Of a stretch of DNA of 48,000 bases, positions 1 through 8,014 are shown piece by piece; positions within the stretch are counted from its first letter, which is position 1, and each line of letters starts with the position of its first letter. Below the pieces are notes generated by a model. It saw only the letters and a list, made by a program, of their open reading frames with translations. It had not been told where the DNA came from and did no database searches. The position numbers were made by a program, and so were the translations under genes. Source of the stretch: Candidatus Palauibacter soopunensis (GTDB taxonomy: Bacteria; Gemmatimonadota; Gemmatimonadetes; Palauibacterales; Palauibacteraceae); contig NZ_CANPVT010000033.1 in the NCBI RefSeq assembly GCF_947581735.1, positions 1 to 48,000 on the forward strand, given 5' to 3'.

Positions 1-160
1 CTGACCGGCGTCGACGGTCGGAACCCCTCCCGCGGGACCCTCTCGCGCCCGCGCGATCAGTTCGCCATTCTGTGGTCGATCGTTCACACGGGCCGATAAC
101 CTTCACTCAACGTCCGGGCGCCAACATGCCGCGAGCCGCTCGACCCGCCACGCCGAACCT
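1..160. other. Upstream region of the antiporter operon, no gene seen
   Basis: No recognisable coding sequence or RNA gene lies here. A 12-codon open frame (126-164) has its stop overlapping the GTG start of the first antiporter gene, which could be translational coupling to a leader or chance. No convincing promoter boxes stand out. The tail of an upstream gene beyond the window edge cannot be excluded. Confidence 0.4.
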
Positions 161-640
161 GTGACCTACACCGCCGGTCTCGTTGCCATCCTGGCGGTCG
201 TCTGGCTCCTCCTGTCGGGGTACTTCGACAAGCCGCTGCTTCTGGGCCTCGGCGCCGTGTCGGTCGCGTTCGTCGTCTTCATCTCCCTCCGCATGCGGAT
301 CGTCGACGATGAGGGTTTGCCGATCCAGCTCCCGGCGGGGCTCGTCCGCTACCTGCCCTGGCTCGTTGTCGAGATCGTAAAGGCGAACGTTGACGTCGCC
401 CTGCGCATCGTGAAGCCGGGCCTGCCGATCCGTCCCCGCGTGATCCGCGTGCGTGCGGGTCAGCGCACGGATGTCGGCCGCGTCATATACGCCAACTCCA
501 TCACGCTTACGCCCGGCACCGTGACGATCGACACGGAGGGCGACCACATCACGGTCCACGCCCTGACGGCGGAGGCGGCCGAAGGCGTCCTCACGGGCGA
601 GATGGACCGGCGGGTCACGCGGATCGAGGGGCCCGGATGA
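161..640 (+). CDS. mnhE: Mrp/Mnh-type Na+/H+ antiporter subunit E
   Basis: The product (159 residues) has the length and layout of MrpE/MnhE: two N-terminal hydrophobic segments within about residues 5-48, then a cytoplasmic domain with the family-typical stretch RVIYANSITLTPGT near residues 108-121. MrpE is an accessory membrane subunit that supports assembly of the multisubunit cation/proton antiporter. A GTG start is chosen because the hydrophobic N-terminus begins right after it; an upstream 12-codon frame ends across it. The 3' end overlaps mnhF by four bases (ATGA). It is the first gene of a long co-directional run. Assignment rests on motif and on the neighbouring mnhF, mnhG, mnhB and mnhC. 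Confidence 0.92.
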   Translation: MTYTAGLVAILAVVWLLLSGYFDKPLLLGLGAVSVAFVVFISLRMRIVDDEGLPIQLPAGLVRYLPWLVVEIVKANVDVALRIVKPGLPIRPRVIRVRAGQRTDVGRVIYANSITLTPGTVTIDTEGDHITVHALTAEAAEGVLTGEMDRRVTRIEGPG

Positions 641-918
641 TCCTCGCCGCCGCCGTCGCCGCGATCATCGTCACAATGGGGCTCGCGCTCGTGCGGGCGG
701 GGAAGGGGCCGACGGTCTTCGACCGCATTCTCGCGCTGAACATGTTCGGCACGAAGACGGTCCTCCTGATCGCCGTGATCGGGTTCGTGACGGACCGACC
801 GGACTTCCTCGACCTCGGACTCGTGTACGCCCTCATCAACTTCATCGGCGTCATCGCCGTGCTCAGGTTCTCCAAGTACGGGAACTTCGCCGATCCGGAC
901 CGCGAGAGAACGTCATGA
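637..918 (+). CDS. mnhF: Mrp/Mnh-type Na+/H+ antiporter subunit F
   Basis: This 93-residue protein has three predicted membrane helices and the MrpF hallmark GPTVFDRILALN (about residues 24-35), close to the family consensus GPtxxDRvlalN. Its size matches MrpF/MnhF. The subunit is part of the membrane antiporter complex; its exact role in the family is structural or assembly-related. ATG overlaps the mnhE stop codon, and its own stop overlaps mnhG, so translation is probably coupled. No oddities. Confidence 0.94.
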   Translation: MILAAAVAAIIVTMGLALVRAGKGPTVFDRILALNMFGTKTVLLIAVIGFVTDRPDFLDLGLVYALINFIGVIAVLRFSKYGNFADPDRERTS

Positions 919-1238
919 CGCTCGAGATCGTGAGTTCCGTACTCGTGATCGCCGGCGCGATCTTCGCGGTCATCGGCGGGATCGGCATCGTCCGCCTGCC
1001 CGATTTCTTCTGTCGCATCCACGGAGCGGGGATCACGGACACGCTGGGGGCGGGGCTGATTCTGACGGGGCTGATGTTCCTGTCGCCCGACTGGATCGTG
1101 GCGGTGAAGCTCCTCGCGATCCTCGTCCTGCTCTGGACCACGAGCCCCACGTCCACTCACGCGCTCGCGAACGCGGCGCTCGAGACCGGGCTTCGGCCGG
1201 GCGTCGATGAGACGGAGGAGGCGCCATCGAGTTCGTAG
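915..1238 (+). CDS. mnhG: Mrp/Mnh-type Na+/H+ antiporter subunit G
   Basis: The 107-residue product has three hydrophobic segments and the MrpG signature GIGIVRLPDFFCRIHGAG followed by DTLG (about residues 22-44). It is a small membrane subunit of the same antiporter. ATG overlaps the mnhF stop by ATGA. The last codons overlap the probable start of the next gene by 13 bases. The C-terminal ~20 residues are polar and less conserved. Confidence 0.93.
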   Translation: MTLEIVSSVLVIAGAIFAVIGGIGIVRLPDFFCRIHGAGITDTLGAGLILTGLMFLSPDWIVAVKLLAILVLLWTTSPTSTHALANAALETGLRPGVDETEEAPSSS

Positions 1239-1804
1239 CCCTCGAGGTCCAGATCGTCACGGCGCTCCTTCTCACGCTTCTGTGCGCGACGGCCGTCGCG
1301 GTCGTACGCATGCGCGGCCTGTTCGCGGCCGTGATGCTGATGGGGATCTACAGCTTCCTCGGCGCCTCCTGGATGCTCCTGCTCGATGCCCCCGATGTCG
1401 CCTTCACGGAGGCATCCGTCGGCGCCGGGATCTCGACCATCCTCGCGCTCGCCACTCTCGCGCTGACGACGCGCAAGGCGAAGACCCCCGTTCGACGACC
1501 CGCGCTCCCGCTGCTCATCGTCGCTGTCACCGGGGCGGCCCTCGTCTACGGGACGCTGGACATGCCGCACTTCGGCGATCCCGAGGCTCCGGCCAGCAAC
1601 TACCCGCATCCGTCCTACGTCGAGCGCACGGAGCACGACATCCACGTGCCGAACGTGGTCACGGCGGTACTCGCGAGTTACCGAGGCTACGACACGCTCG
1701 GCGAGACCGTCGTGATCTTCACCGCCGGGATCGCCGTGCTGGCTCTCCTGCGCGGGAGCCGCAAACGCCGCCCCATGGGCGGAGGAGAGGAGGACGCGGG
1801 ATGA
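1226..1804 (+). CDS. Stand-alone MrpA C-terminal module (MbhD + MbhE-like)
   Basis: The protein joins an MbhD-like half (DUF4040; motif APDVAFTEASVGAG) with an MbhE-like half (motif DTLGETVVIFTAG). Together these match the C-terminal end of MrpA in classical antiporters, here as a separate polypeptide. The first ATG (1310) would cut away the first membrane helix, which is clearly encoded upstream in frame (IEFVALEVQIVTALLL). The frame opens after a stop at 1208-1210. No ATG, GTG or TTG lies between that stop and the helix, but an ATC at 1226 sits 5-6 bases behind GGAGGAGG (1214-1221). I infer an ATC start, giving 192 residues. If initiation is at 1310 the product is 164 residues and lacks a helix. 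Confidence 0.82.
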   Translation: MEFVALEVQIVTALLLTLLCATAVAVVRMRGLFAAVMLMGIYSFLGASWMLLLDAPDVAFTEASVGAGISTILALATLALTTRKAKTPVRRPALPLLIVAVTGAALVYGTLDMPHFGDPEAPASNYPHPSYVERTEHDIHVPNVVTAVLASYRGYDTLGETVVIFTAGIAVLALLRGSRKRRPMGGGEEDAG

Positions 1805-2223
1805 CGGACCACACGATCCTGCGGGTCGTCAGCAAGCTCCTGCTGCCGTACGTCCTCCTCTTCGCGCTCTACGTGCAGTTCCACGGCGATTACGGTCCGG
1901 GCGGCGGCTTCCAGGCGGGCGTGATCTTCGCGGCCGGCTTCGTGCTCTACGGGCTCATCTTCGGGCTCACCGCGGTACGCCGCGTCGCTCCGGCCCGCAT
2001 GATCGAACTCGTCATCGCGACCGGCGTGCTCGTCTACGCGGGCACCGGCGTCGTGACGATGCTCATGGGCGGGAACTTCCTCGACTACGACGCTTTGAAC
2101 CCCGCGTACGCCGCCGACGGGCAGCACTACGGAATTCTCGTCGTCGAGCTGGGCGTCGGGATGACCGTCGCCGCGGTGATGATCGCGGTCTATTCGACCT
2201 TCGCCGGACGAGGGCGGGCATGA
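1801..2223 (+). CDS. mnhB: Mrp/Mnh-type Na+/H+ antiporter subunit B
   Basis: The 140-residue protein carries the MnhB signature GPGGGFQAGVIFAAGFVLYG (about residues 30-49) with four membrane segments, and TVVELGVG-like text near the C-terminus (VVELGVGMTVA). It is the MrpB subunit domain. ATG overlaps the preceding stop as ATGA and its stop overlaps mnhC in the same way. Length is normal for a stand-alone MnhB. Confidence 0.93.
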   Translation: MTDHTILRVVSKLLLPYVLLFALYVQFHGDYGPGGGFQAGVIFAAGFVLYGLIFGLTAVRRVAPARMIELVIATGVLVYAGTGVVTMLMGGNFLDYDALNPAYAADGQHYGILVVELGVGMTVAAVMIAVYSTFAGRGRA

Positions 2224-2591
2224 CCGAGACCGTCGTCGACGCCGTCCTCGGCCTCTACAACTACTGGGTCGTCATCTTCCTGATGATGATGGGGTTCTAC
2301 ATCGTCATTTCGCGCGGCAACCTCATCAAGAAGGTCATCGGGCTCAACATCTTCCAGACCTCCGTCTTCCTGTTCTACATCACGGTCGGGAAGGTGAGCG
2401 GGGGGACGGCGCCGATCACGGACGAGGGGCTGGAGGTCTACAGCAATCCGCTCCCGAGCGTCCTCATCCTCACCGCAATCGTCGTGGGCGTGGCGACGAC
2501 CTCCGTCGCGCTCTCGCTCGTCGTGCGCATCCGCGAGGCGTACGAGACCATCGAGGAGGATGAGATCTACGAGCAGGACGAGGCGCGATGA
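2220..2591 (+). CDS. mnhC: Mrp/Mnh-type Na+/H+ antiporter subunit C (NuoK-like)
   Basis: MrpC is homologous to complex I subunit NuoK. This 123-residue protein has three membrane helices, the family stretch GFYIVISRGNLIKKVIGLNI, and the typical C-terminal TAIVVGVATTSVALSLVVRI. The polar tail (EEDEIYEQDEAR) is acidic. ATGA overlaps link it to mnhB and to the first mnhD. It forms part of the transmembrane ion path in known Mrp complexes. Confidence 0.94.
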   Translation: MTETVVDAVLGLYNYWVVIFLMMMGFYIVISRGNLIKKVIGLNIFQTSVFLFYITVGKVSGGTAPITDEGLEVYSNPLPSVLILTAIVVGVATTSVALSLVVRIREAYETIEEDEIYEQDEAR

Positions 2592-4078
2592 TCGAGGCGA
2601 TCCAGGCGCAGTTGCCGGTCCTGCAGGTCGTCATCCCGATGCTCGCGGCGCCCCTCTGCATCATCCTGCGGCGGCGCTCGCTGGTTCTCCCGTTCGCGAT
2701 GGGCGTGTGCTGGCTCACGTTCCTGGTTTCCGTCGCCCTTCTCGGCGACGTGCTCGAGGCGGGCGTCATCAGCTACGCACTGGGGGGCTGGGCGGCGCCG
2801 TGGGGGATCGAGTACCGGGTCGACGCGCTTGCCGCCTTCGTCCTCCTCTTCGTGTCCGGGATCGCCGCCCTCGTCCTGACCTACGCGCCACGCTCCCTCA
2901 CCGACGAGATTCCGGCCAGCCGGCACTATCTCTTCTGCACCCTCTATCTCCTCTGCCTCACGGGGCTGCTCGGCATCGCGATCACCGGCGACCTGTTCAA
3001 CGTGTTCGTCTTCCTCGAGGTCTCGGCGCTCTCCTCCTACGCACTCATCGCGCTCGGGGGCCGCCGGCAGGCGCTGCCCGCGGCGTTCCAATACCTGGTG
3101 ATGGGCACGATCGGGGCCACGTTCATCCTCATCGGCATCGGTCTCATGTACCAGATGACCGGCACGCTGAACATGGCGGACATGGCGGAGCGGCTTCCCG
3201 CCGTCGAAGGCGTGCGGACCGCGCTGGTCGCCTTCGGCTTCCTCACCGTGGGGATCGCGCTCAAGATGGCGCTCTTCCCCCTCCACGTCTGGCTGCCGAA
3301 CGCCTACGCGTACGCGCCATCGGTGGTGAGCGCCTTCATCGCGGCCACGGCCACGAAAGTCTCCGTCTACATCCTGCTGCGCTTCATGTTCAGCGTGTTC
3401 GGCCTCGAGTTCTCCTTCGAACAGCTCGGGCTTGGACGCGCGCTCATGCCGCTGGCCCTGGCCGGGATCTTCGTCGCCTCCACGGCGGCGATCTTCCAGC
3501 GCAACGTGAAACGCATGCTCGCCTACTCCTCGGTCGCGCAGATCGGCTACATGGTGCTCGGCATCAGCTTCGCGACCGCGACGGGACTCACGGGCGGCAT
3601 CGTCCATCTGTTCAACCACGCGCTCATCAAGGGCGGCCTCTTCATGGCGATGGGGTGCGTGATGCTGCGGCTGCACTCCGTCGACCTCGATGACATGGCA
3701 GGGATCGGGCGCGCGATGCCGTGGACGATGGCCGCGTGGGCGCTCGGAGGTCTCGGCCTCATCGGGGTGCCGGCGACGGCCGGCTTCATCAGCAAGTGGT
3801 ACCTCATCCAGGCCGCACTGGAACAGCACAGCCTCTTCGTCGCCGTCCTCCTGCTCCTCAGTTCGCTCCTCGCGCTCGTCTACGTGTGGCGCGTGGTCGA
3901 GACCGCCTTCTTCCATGAACCGAGCGAGCGGTCGCGCGAGGCGCGCGAGGCCCCGCTCGCCATGCTCGTTCCGACCTGGGTGCTGCTCGGGGCCACGGTG
4001 TTCTTCGGCATCTATACGGCATACTCCGCGGGCGTGGCTGAGCAGGCGGCCGAGGCCGTGCTGCGAGGGCTCCCGTGA
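2588..4078 (+). CDS. mnhD: Mrp/Mnh-type Na+/H+ antiporter subunit D (first of three)
   Basis: This 496-residue, roughly 14-helix protein belongs to the NuoM/NuoN/MrpD proton-pumping family (proton_antipo_M domain). Seen are TGDLFNVFVFLEVSALSSY (about residues 133-151) with the conserved membrane Glu, ALKMALFPLHVWLPNAYAYA around residue 220, and NVKRMLAYSSVAQIGY near residue 307. These carry the Lys and His residues of the antiporter half-channel. The order C then D is the classical Mrp order, so this is the most orthodox MrpD of the cluster. ATGA links it upstream; its stop overlaps the GTG of the next subunit. Confidence 0.94.
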   Translation: MIEAIQAQLPVLQVVIPMLAAPLCIILRRRSLVLPFAMGVCWLTFLVSVALLGDVLEAGVISYALGGWAAPWGIEYRVDALAAFVLLFVSGIAALVLTYAPRSLTDEIPASRHYLFCTLYLLCLTGLLGIAITGDLFNVFVFLEVSALSSYALIALGGRRQALPAAFQYLVMGTIGATFILIGIGLMYQMTGTLNMADMAERLPAVEGVRTALVAFGFLTVGIALKMALFPLHVWLPNAYAYAPSVVSAFIAATATKVSVYILLRFMFSVFGLEFSFEQLGLGRALMPLALAGIFVASTAAIFQRNVKRMLAYSSVAQIGYMVLGISFATATGLTGGIVHLFNHALIKGGLFMAMGCVMLRLHSVDLDDMAGIGRAMPWTMAAWALGGLGLIGVPATAGFISKWYLIQAALEQHSLFVAVLLLLSSLLALVYVWRVVETAFFHEPSERSREAREAPLAMLVPTWVLLGATVFFGIYTAYSAGVAEQAAEAVLRGLP

Positions 4079-5541
4079 GCGGCATGGTTCCGATGTACTG
4101 GGCGCTGGTGATTCCGCTCGCCGGCGCCGTGCTCATCGCGACGGTCGGTCGCTGGCCCAACGTCCGGGAAGCCGTGACGCTCGCCACCGGCGCGGCGCTC
4201 TTCTGGTTGGTCGCGTCGCTCCTGCCGCACGTCCTCGCCGGCACGACCCCCGGGGTCCTGATGGTGCGGCTGCTCCCCGGCGGCCTCTCCCTCGTCCTCC
4301 GGCTGGAACCCCTCGGCATGCTCTTCGCCCTGGTGGCCTCGGGGCTCTGGATCGTCACTTCGCTCTATTCGATCGGCTACATGCGGGGACACGGGGAGGC
4401 GCACCAGACGCGGTTCTACGTCTGCTTCGCGGTCTCCATCTGCGCCGCCATGGGCGTGGCGCTCGCGGGCAACCTGCTCACGCTGTTCCTGTTCTACGAG
4501 GTGCTGACGCTCTCGACCTACCCGCTCGTCTCGCACCACGGGACGCCGAAGGCGATGAAGGGCGCCCGCACGTACCTGGGGATCCTCGTCACCACTTCCG
4601 TCGCCTTTCTCCTCCTCGCGGTGGCGTGGACCTGGGTCCTCGCGGGCACGCTCGACTTCCGCGTCGGGGGGATTCTGGCCGGACGGGCGAGCGACGGCGT
4701 CCTCCTCGTCCTGCTCGCGCTCTTCGTCTTCGGAACGGGGAAGGCCGCCCTCATGCCGGTCCACCGCTGGCTTCCCGCCGCCATGGTGGCGCCGACGCCG
4801 GTGAGCGCGCTCCTGCACGCGGTCGCGGTCGTGAAGGCCGGCGTATTCACGATCATGAAGGTCGTCATCTACGTCTTCGGCCTCGACCTGCTGACCACGA
4901 CGGGGATCAGCGTCTGGCTCATGTACGCCGCCGGCTTCACGGTCATCGCGGGCTCGCTCGTCGCCATGGCGCAGGACAACCTCAAGCGGCGCCTCGCCTA
5001 CTCCACGGTGAGCCAGCTATCGTACATCGTCCTCGGGGCGGCGCTCGCGAATGCCTGGGGGGTCGTCGGCGGCAGCATGCACATCCTGATGCACGCCTTC
5101 GGCAAGATCACCCTCTTCTTCTGCGCCGGCGCGATCTACGTGGCGGCGCACAAGACGGAAATCAGCGACATGCGCGGGCTGGGCCGCGCCATGCCGATCA
5201 CGATGGCGGCGTTCCTCATCGGGGCCCTCAGCGTCATCGGCGTCCCGCCCCTCGGCGGGAGCTGGAGCAAGTGGTATCTCGCGCTCGGCGCGCTGGACGC
5301 CGGGCAGATCCTCTTCGTCGCCGTCCTCATGGTCAGTTCGCTGCTGAACATCGCGTACCTCGTCCCGATCCCCATCCGGGCGTTCTTCTCGAAGCCCGCC
5401 GATGGGTCGGACCCGCCGCGCTTCAAGGAGGCGCCGGCGTTCTGCGTCGCGGCGCTCTCGTTCACGGCGCTCGGCTGCATCGTCCTCTTCTTCCTCGCGG
5501 ACGATGTGTATCGCCTGCTCGTCCCCCTGGGCGGAGGGTAA
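4075..5541 (+). CDS. Second MrpD/NuoL-like antiporter subunit
   Basis: The 488-residue polytopic protein is again of the proton_antipo_M family, with NLLTLFLFYEVLTLSTYPLV (conserved Glu in the fifth helix), GKAALMPVHRWLPAAMVAPT and NLKRRLAYSTVSQLSYIVLG. The pattern APTPVSALLHAVAVVKAG is closer to NuoL/MrpA N-terminal domains than to MrpD. It may therefore supply the pumping half of MrpA, whose C-terminal half is the separate gene at 1226-1804. GTG start overlaps the previous stop (GTGA). Function as an ion-translocating subunit is family knowledge; substrate ion is not visible. Confidence 0.88.
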   Translation: MSGMVPMYWALVIPLAGAVLIATVGRWPNVREAVTLATGAALFWLVASLLPHVLAGTTPGVLMVRLLPGGLSLVLRLEPLGMLFALVASGLWIVTSLYSIGYMRGHGEAHQTRFYVCFAVSICAAMGVALAGNLLTLFLFYEVLTLSTYPLVSHHGTPKAMKGARTYLGILVTTSVAFLLLAVAWTWVLAGTLDFRVGGILAGRASDGVLLVLLALFVFGTGKAALMPVHRWLPAAMVAPTPVSALLHAVAVVKAGVFTIMKVVIYVFGLDLLTTTGISVWLMYAAGFTVIAGSLVAMAQDNLKRRLAYSTVSQLSYIVLGAALANAWGVVGGSMHILMHAFGKITLFFCAGAIYVAAHKTEISDMRGLGRAMPITMAAFLIGALSVIGVPPLGGSWSKWYLALGALDAGQILFVAVLMVSSLLNIAYLVPIPIRAFFSKPADGSDPPRFKEAPAFCVAALSFTALGCIVLFFLADDVYRLLVPLGGG

Positions 5542-5544
5542 GCC

Positions 5545-5856
5545 ATGGCCTCGGACAAGCACGACACGGGCGGACCGGTGAAGGATCGGGGCCGGCACTA
5601 CTTCGACGACCCGAGGCGCTGGAAGCGCCTGATTGCGATCCTGATCGTCATCTGCGCGGTGGTCGTCGCGCTCGATCTCGTCAACTTCGTCCAGATGCGG
5701 ATGGGATGGCCGGAACTGCGCCACCCGGAGCGCGACTGGGAGGGCTTCCCCGAGTTCTACGCCGTCTACGGCTTCCTGGCCTACACGGCGATCGTCTACA
5801 CGGCGAAGCTGCTCCGAAAGGGCGTGATGCGGGACGAGGACTACTATGATCGGTAG
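5545..5856 (+). CDS. Small membrane protein within the antiporter cluster, unknown
   Basis: I do not recognise this 103-residue protein. It has a charged N-terminus (about 28 residues, many Asp, Lys and Arg), a hydrophobic helix near residues 29-48, a Trp/Glu-rich loop (GWPELRHPERDWEGFPEF) and a second helix near 66-82, then a basic-to-acidic tail. It is placed between two MrpD-like genes, three bases after the second and overlapping the third by 11 bases. That strongly suggests it is a structural or assembly partner of the antiporter. Confidence 0.8.
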   Translation: MASDKHDTGGPVKDRGRHYFDDPRRWKRLIAILIVICAVVVALDLVNFVQMRMGWPELRHPERDWEGFPEFYAVYGFLAYTAIVYTAKLLRKGVMRDEDYYDR

Positions 5857-7573
5857 CCTCCCTCCCGCCGCGGTCATGATCCTGGGGGCGCTCTTCGTGC
5901 CGCTCTTCCGGGGCCGTGCGCGCACGGGCTGGGTCCTCCTCCTGCCCGCCGCGAGCCTCGCCGCGCTTCTTGCGCTTGGGGAGGGGGAGTTCGGGCAGGT
6001 CTCGATCTTCTCGTACGAGCTGACCCTCGTCCGGATCGACGGGCTGAGCCGGATCTTCGGCTGGCTCTTCCACATCGCGGCCTTCATCGGGCTCATCTTC
6101 GCGCGGCGCGGAGGAAGCGCGCTGGAAGATGCCGCGGCGCTGGTCTACGCCGGCGCCGCCGTGGGAGCCGTCCAGGCCGGCGACCTGATCACGCTCTTCG
6201 TGTTCTGGGAGCTTCTGGCGTTGAGTTCCGTCTTCCTCGTATGGGCGCGCGGCACGGAACGTTCCTACCGGGCGGGGATGCGCTACCTCATCGTCCAGGT
6301 CGGGTCGGGCGTCATCCTGCTCGCCGGGATCATCGCCCACGCGCGGGCCACGGGGTCCGTCGCCTTCGACCATCTGGGGACGGAGACGCTGGGCACGAAG
6401 CTCATCCTGCTGGGCATCGGGATCAAGGCGGCCTTCCCGTTGCTCCACAACTGGCTTACGGACGCCTATCCCGAGGCCACCTACAGCGGCGCCGTCTTTC
6501 TGAGCGCGTTCACGACCAAGGTCGCCGTATACGCCCTGGCGCGGGGATACCAGGGCGAAGATCTGCTGATCTGGGTCGGCGTCGTCATGACGATGTTCCC
6601 GATCTTCTACGCCGTGATCGAGAATGATCTGCGCCGAGTGCTCGGCTACAGCATGATCAACCAGATCGGCTTCATGGTGTGCGGCGTCGGGATCGGCACC
6701 GAGATGGCCGTGAACGGGGCGGTCGCGCACGCCTTCAACGACGTCCTCTTCAAGGGACTCCTCTTCATGTCGACGGGGGCGTTGCTCTACCGTGCGGGGA
6801 CGACGAAGTGCAGTGAGCTGGGCGGCCTCTACAAGAGCATGCCGAAGACGGCGGCGCTGTGCATCGTCGGCGCCGCCTCCATCTCCGCCTTCCCGCTCTT
6901 CAGCGGGTTCGTGAGCAAGTCGATGGTGATGGCGGCCGCGCTGGAGCAGAACCTCGATATCGTGTGGCTCTTCCTCCTCTTCGCCTCCGCCGGCGTGCTG
7001 CACCACGCGGGGATCAAGATCCCGTTCTACGGCTTCTTCGGGCCCGATTCCGGGATCCGCACGAAGGAGGCGCCGACGAGCATGCTCATCGCGATGGGGA
7101 TGGCGGCCTTCCTGTGCGTCTTCAACGGGACGTTCCCGACCTGGTTCCTGTATCCGAACCTGCCGTACGAGGTGACGTACGTGCCGTTCACCTCCGCGCA
7201 CGTGATCAGCCAGCTGCAACTGCTCTTCTTCGCCGTGCTCGCCTTCGTGTGGCTCCGGCTCTCCGACCGTGAGCCGCACGAGCTGCCCTCGACGAATCTG
7301 GATGCGGACTGGTTCTATCGCCGCTTCGGCAGGGGACTGGCGCTCGCCGCCGGAGGCGTCGCGTCGCGGCTGCGGGCTGCCGTCGCGGCGCGCACCGTGG
7401 TCGCGGCCGGGGACGTGATCGGATCGGCGCGGCGCTACATGGGCCCGAGCGGCGTGTTGGGGCGCACCTGGCCCACCGGCACCAACGTCATCTGGGTCGC
7501 CATCCTGCTCCTGGTATTCCTGCTCCTCTACTACGCAAGTACGCCCGGCACGAGCGCCCTCCCGCCGCCATGA
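5846..7573 (+). CDS. Third MrpD/NuoM-like antiporter subunit with extended C-terminus
   Basis: This 575-residue member of the proton_antipo_M family has GDLITLFVFWELLALSSVFL (conserved membrane Glu), GIKAAFPLLHNWLTDAYPEA and NDLRRVLGYSMINQIGFMV. Compared with the two preceding subunits it carries about 100 extra C-terminal residues: an amphipathic Arg/Ala-rich stretch, then a terminal hydrophobic helix (IWVAILLLVFLLLYYAS). Such C-terminal extensions recall the lateral helix of NuoL, but the similarity is only in layout. Its start overlaps the small membrane protein gene and its stop overlaps the thioesterase. Confidence 0.88.
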   Translation: MIGSLPPAAVMILGALFVPLFRGRARTGWVLLLPAASLAALLALGEGEFGQVSIFSYELTLVRIDGLSRIFGWLFHIAAFIGLIFARRGGSALEDAAALVYAGAAVGAVQAGDLITLFVFWELLALSSVFLVWARGTERSYRAGMRYLIVQVGSGVILLAGIIAHARATGSVAFDHLGTETLGTKLILLGIGIKAAFPLLHNWLTDAYPEATYSGAVFLSAFTTKVAVYALARGYQGEDLLIWVGVVMTMFPIFYAVIENDLRRVLGYSMINQIGFMVCGVGIGTEMAVNGAVAHAFNDVLFKGLLFMSTGALLYRAGTTKCSELGGLYKSMPKTAALCIVGAASISAFPLFSGFVSKSMVMAAALEQNLDIVWLFLLFASAGVLHHAGIKIPFYGFFGPDSGIRTKEAPTSMLIAMGMAAFLCVFNGTFPTWFLYPNLPYEVTYVPFTSAHVISQLQLLFFAVLAFVWLRLSDREPHELPSTNLDADWFYRRFGRGLALAAGGVASRLRAAVAARTVVAAGDVIGSARRYMGPSGVLGRTWPTGTNVIWVAILLLVFLLLYYASTPGTSALPPP

Positions 7574-8010
7574 CGGAGTCCGGTGCGGTGCGGATGGACG
7601 GGGCTCGGAGTTCGAGCGCCAGGGCCCTGATCGAGTCCATCCTCGCCGACTCGGAGGCGATCGTCGCGCTCGGCGTCACGCTTGAAGACCTGGGCGACGA
7701 CACCGCCGTCCTCCGGATGACCATGCGTCCCGACCTTACCCGCGACGGCACGATGTACCACGGCGGTCCGGTCGCCTCGCTGATCGACATCGCCGGGGAC
7801 ATGGTCGTCGCCGTGCGAGCCGGGGGCGGGGTTCCGACCATCTCGCTGCGGGTCGACTACCTGCGCCCCTGCACCGGCCCGTACCTGCTGGCCACGGCCC
7901 GCCTGCGGCGCTACGGCCGCACGATCTCGGTGTCGGACGTCGACGTGCACGACGACCAGGGGCGCCTCTGCGCGGTGGGACGCGGGACCTACTCGTCGCT
8001 GGCGGGCTGA
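7570..8010 (+). CDS. PaaI-like hotdog-fold thioesterase
   Basis: The 146-residue protein has the PaaI/YbgC-type hotdog signature: GTMYHGGPVASLIDIAGD (about residues 59-76) with the HGG motif and the following Asp of the active-site helix, then SLRVDYLRPCTGPYLLATAR, the central strand. It probably hydrolyses an acyl-CoA thioester. The substrate cannot be told. It overlaps the third antiporter subunit by ATGA and is followed four bases later by a reductase gene, with an acyl-CoA synthetase further along the same run. A fatty-acid or aryl-acid link is an inference. Confidence 0.86.
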   Translation: MTESGAVRMDGARSSSARALIESILADSEAIVALGVTLEDLGDDTAVLRMTMRPDLTRDGTMYHGGPVASLIDIAGDMVVAVRAGGGVPTISLRVDYLRPCTGPYLLATARLRRYGRTISVSDVDVHDDQGRLCAVGRGTYSSLAG

Positions 8011-8014
8011 TGCG

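Noticed and set aside
3690..5849. A plus-strand frame of 719 codons
   Set aside because: It lies in another frame of the two MrpD-like genes and translates to Arg/Pro/Ala-rich text with no hydrophobic pattern.
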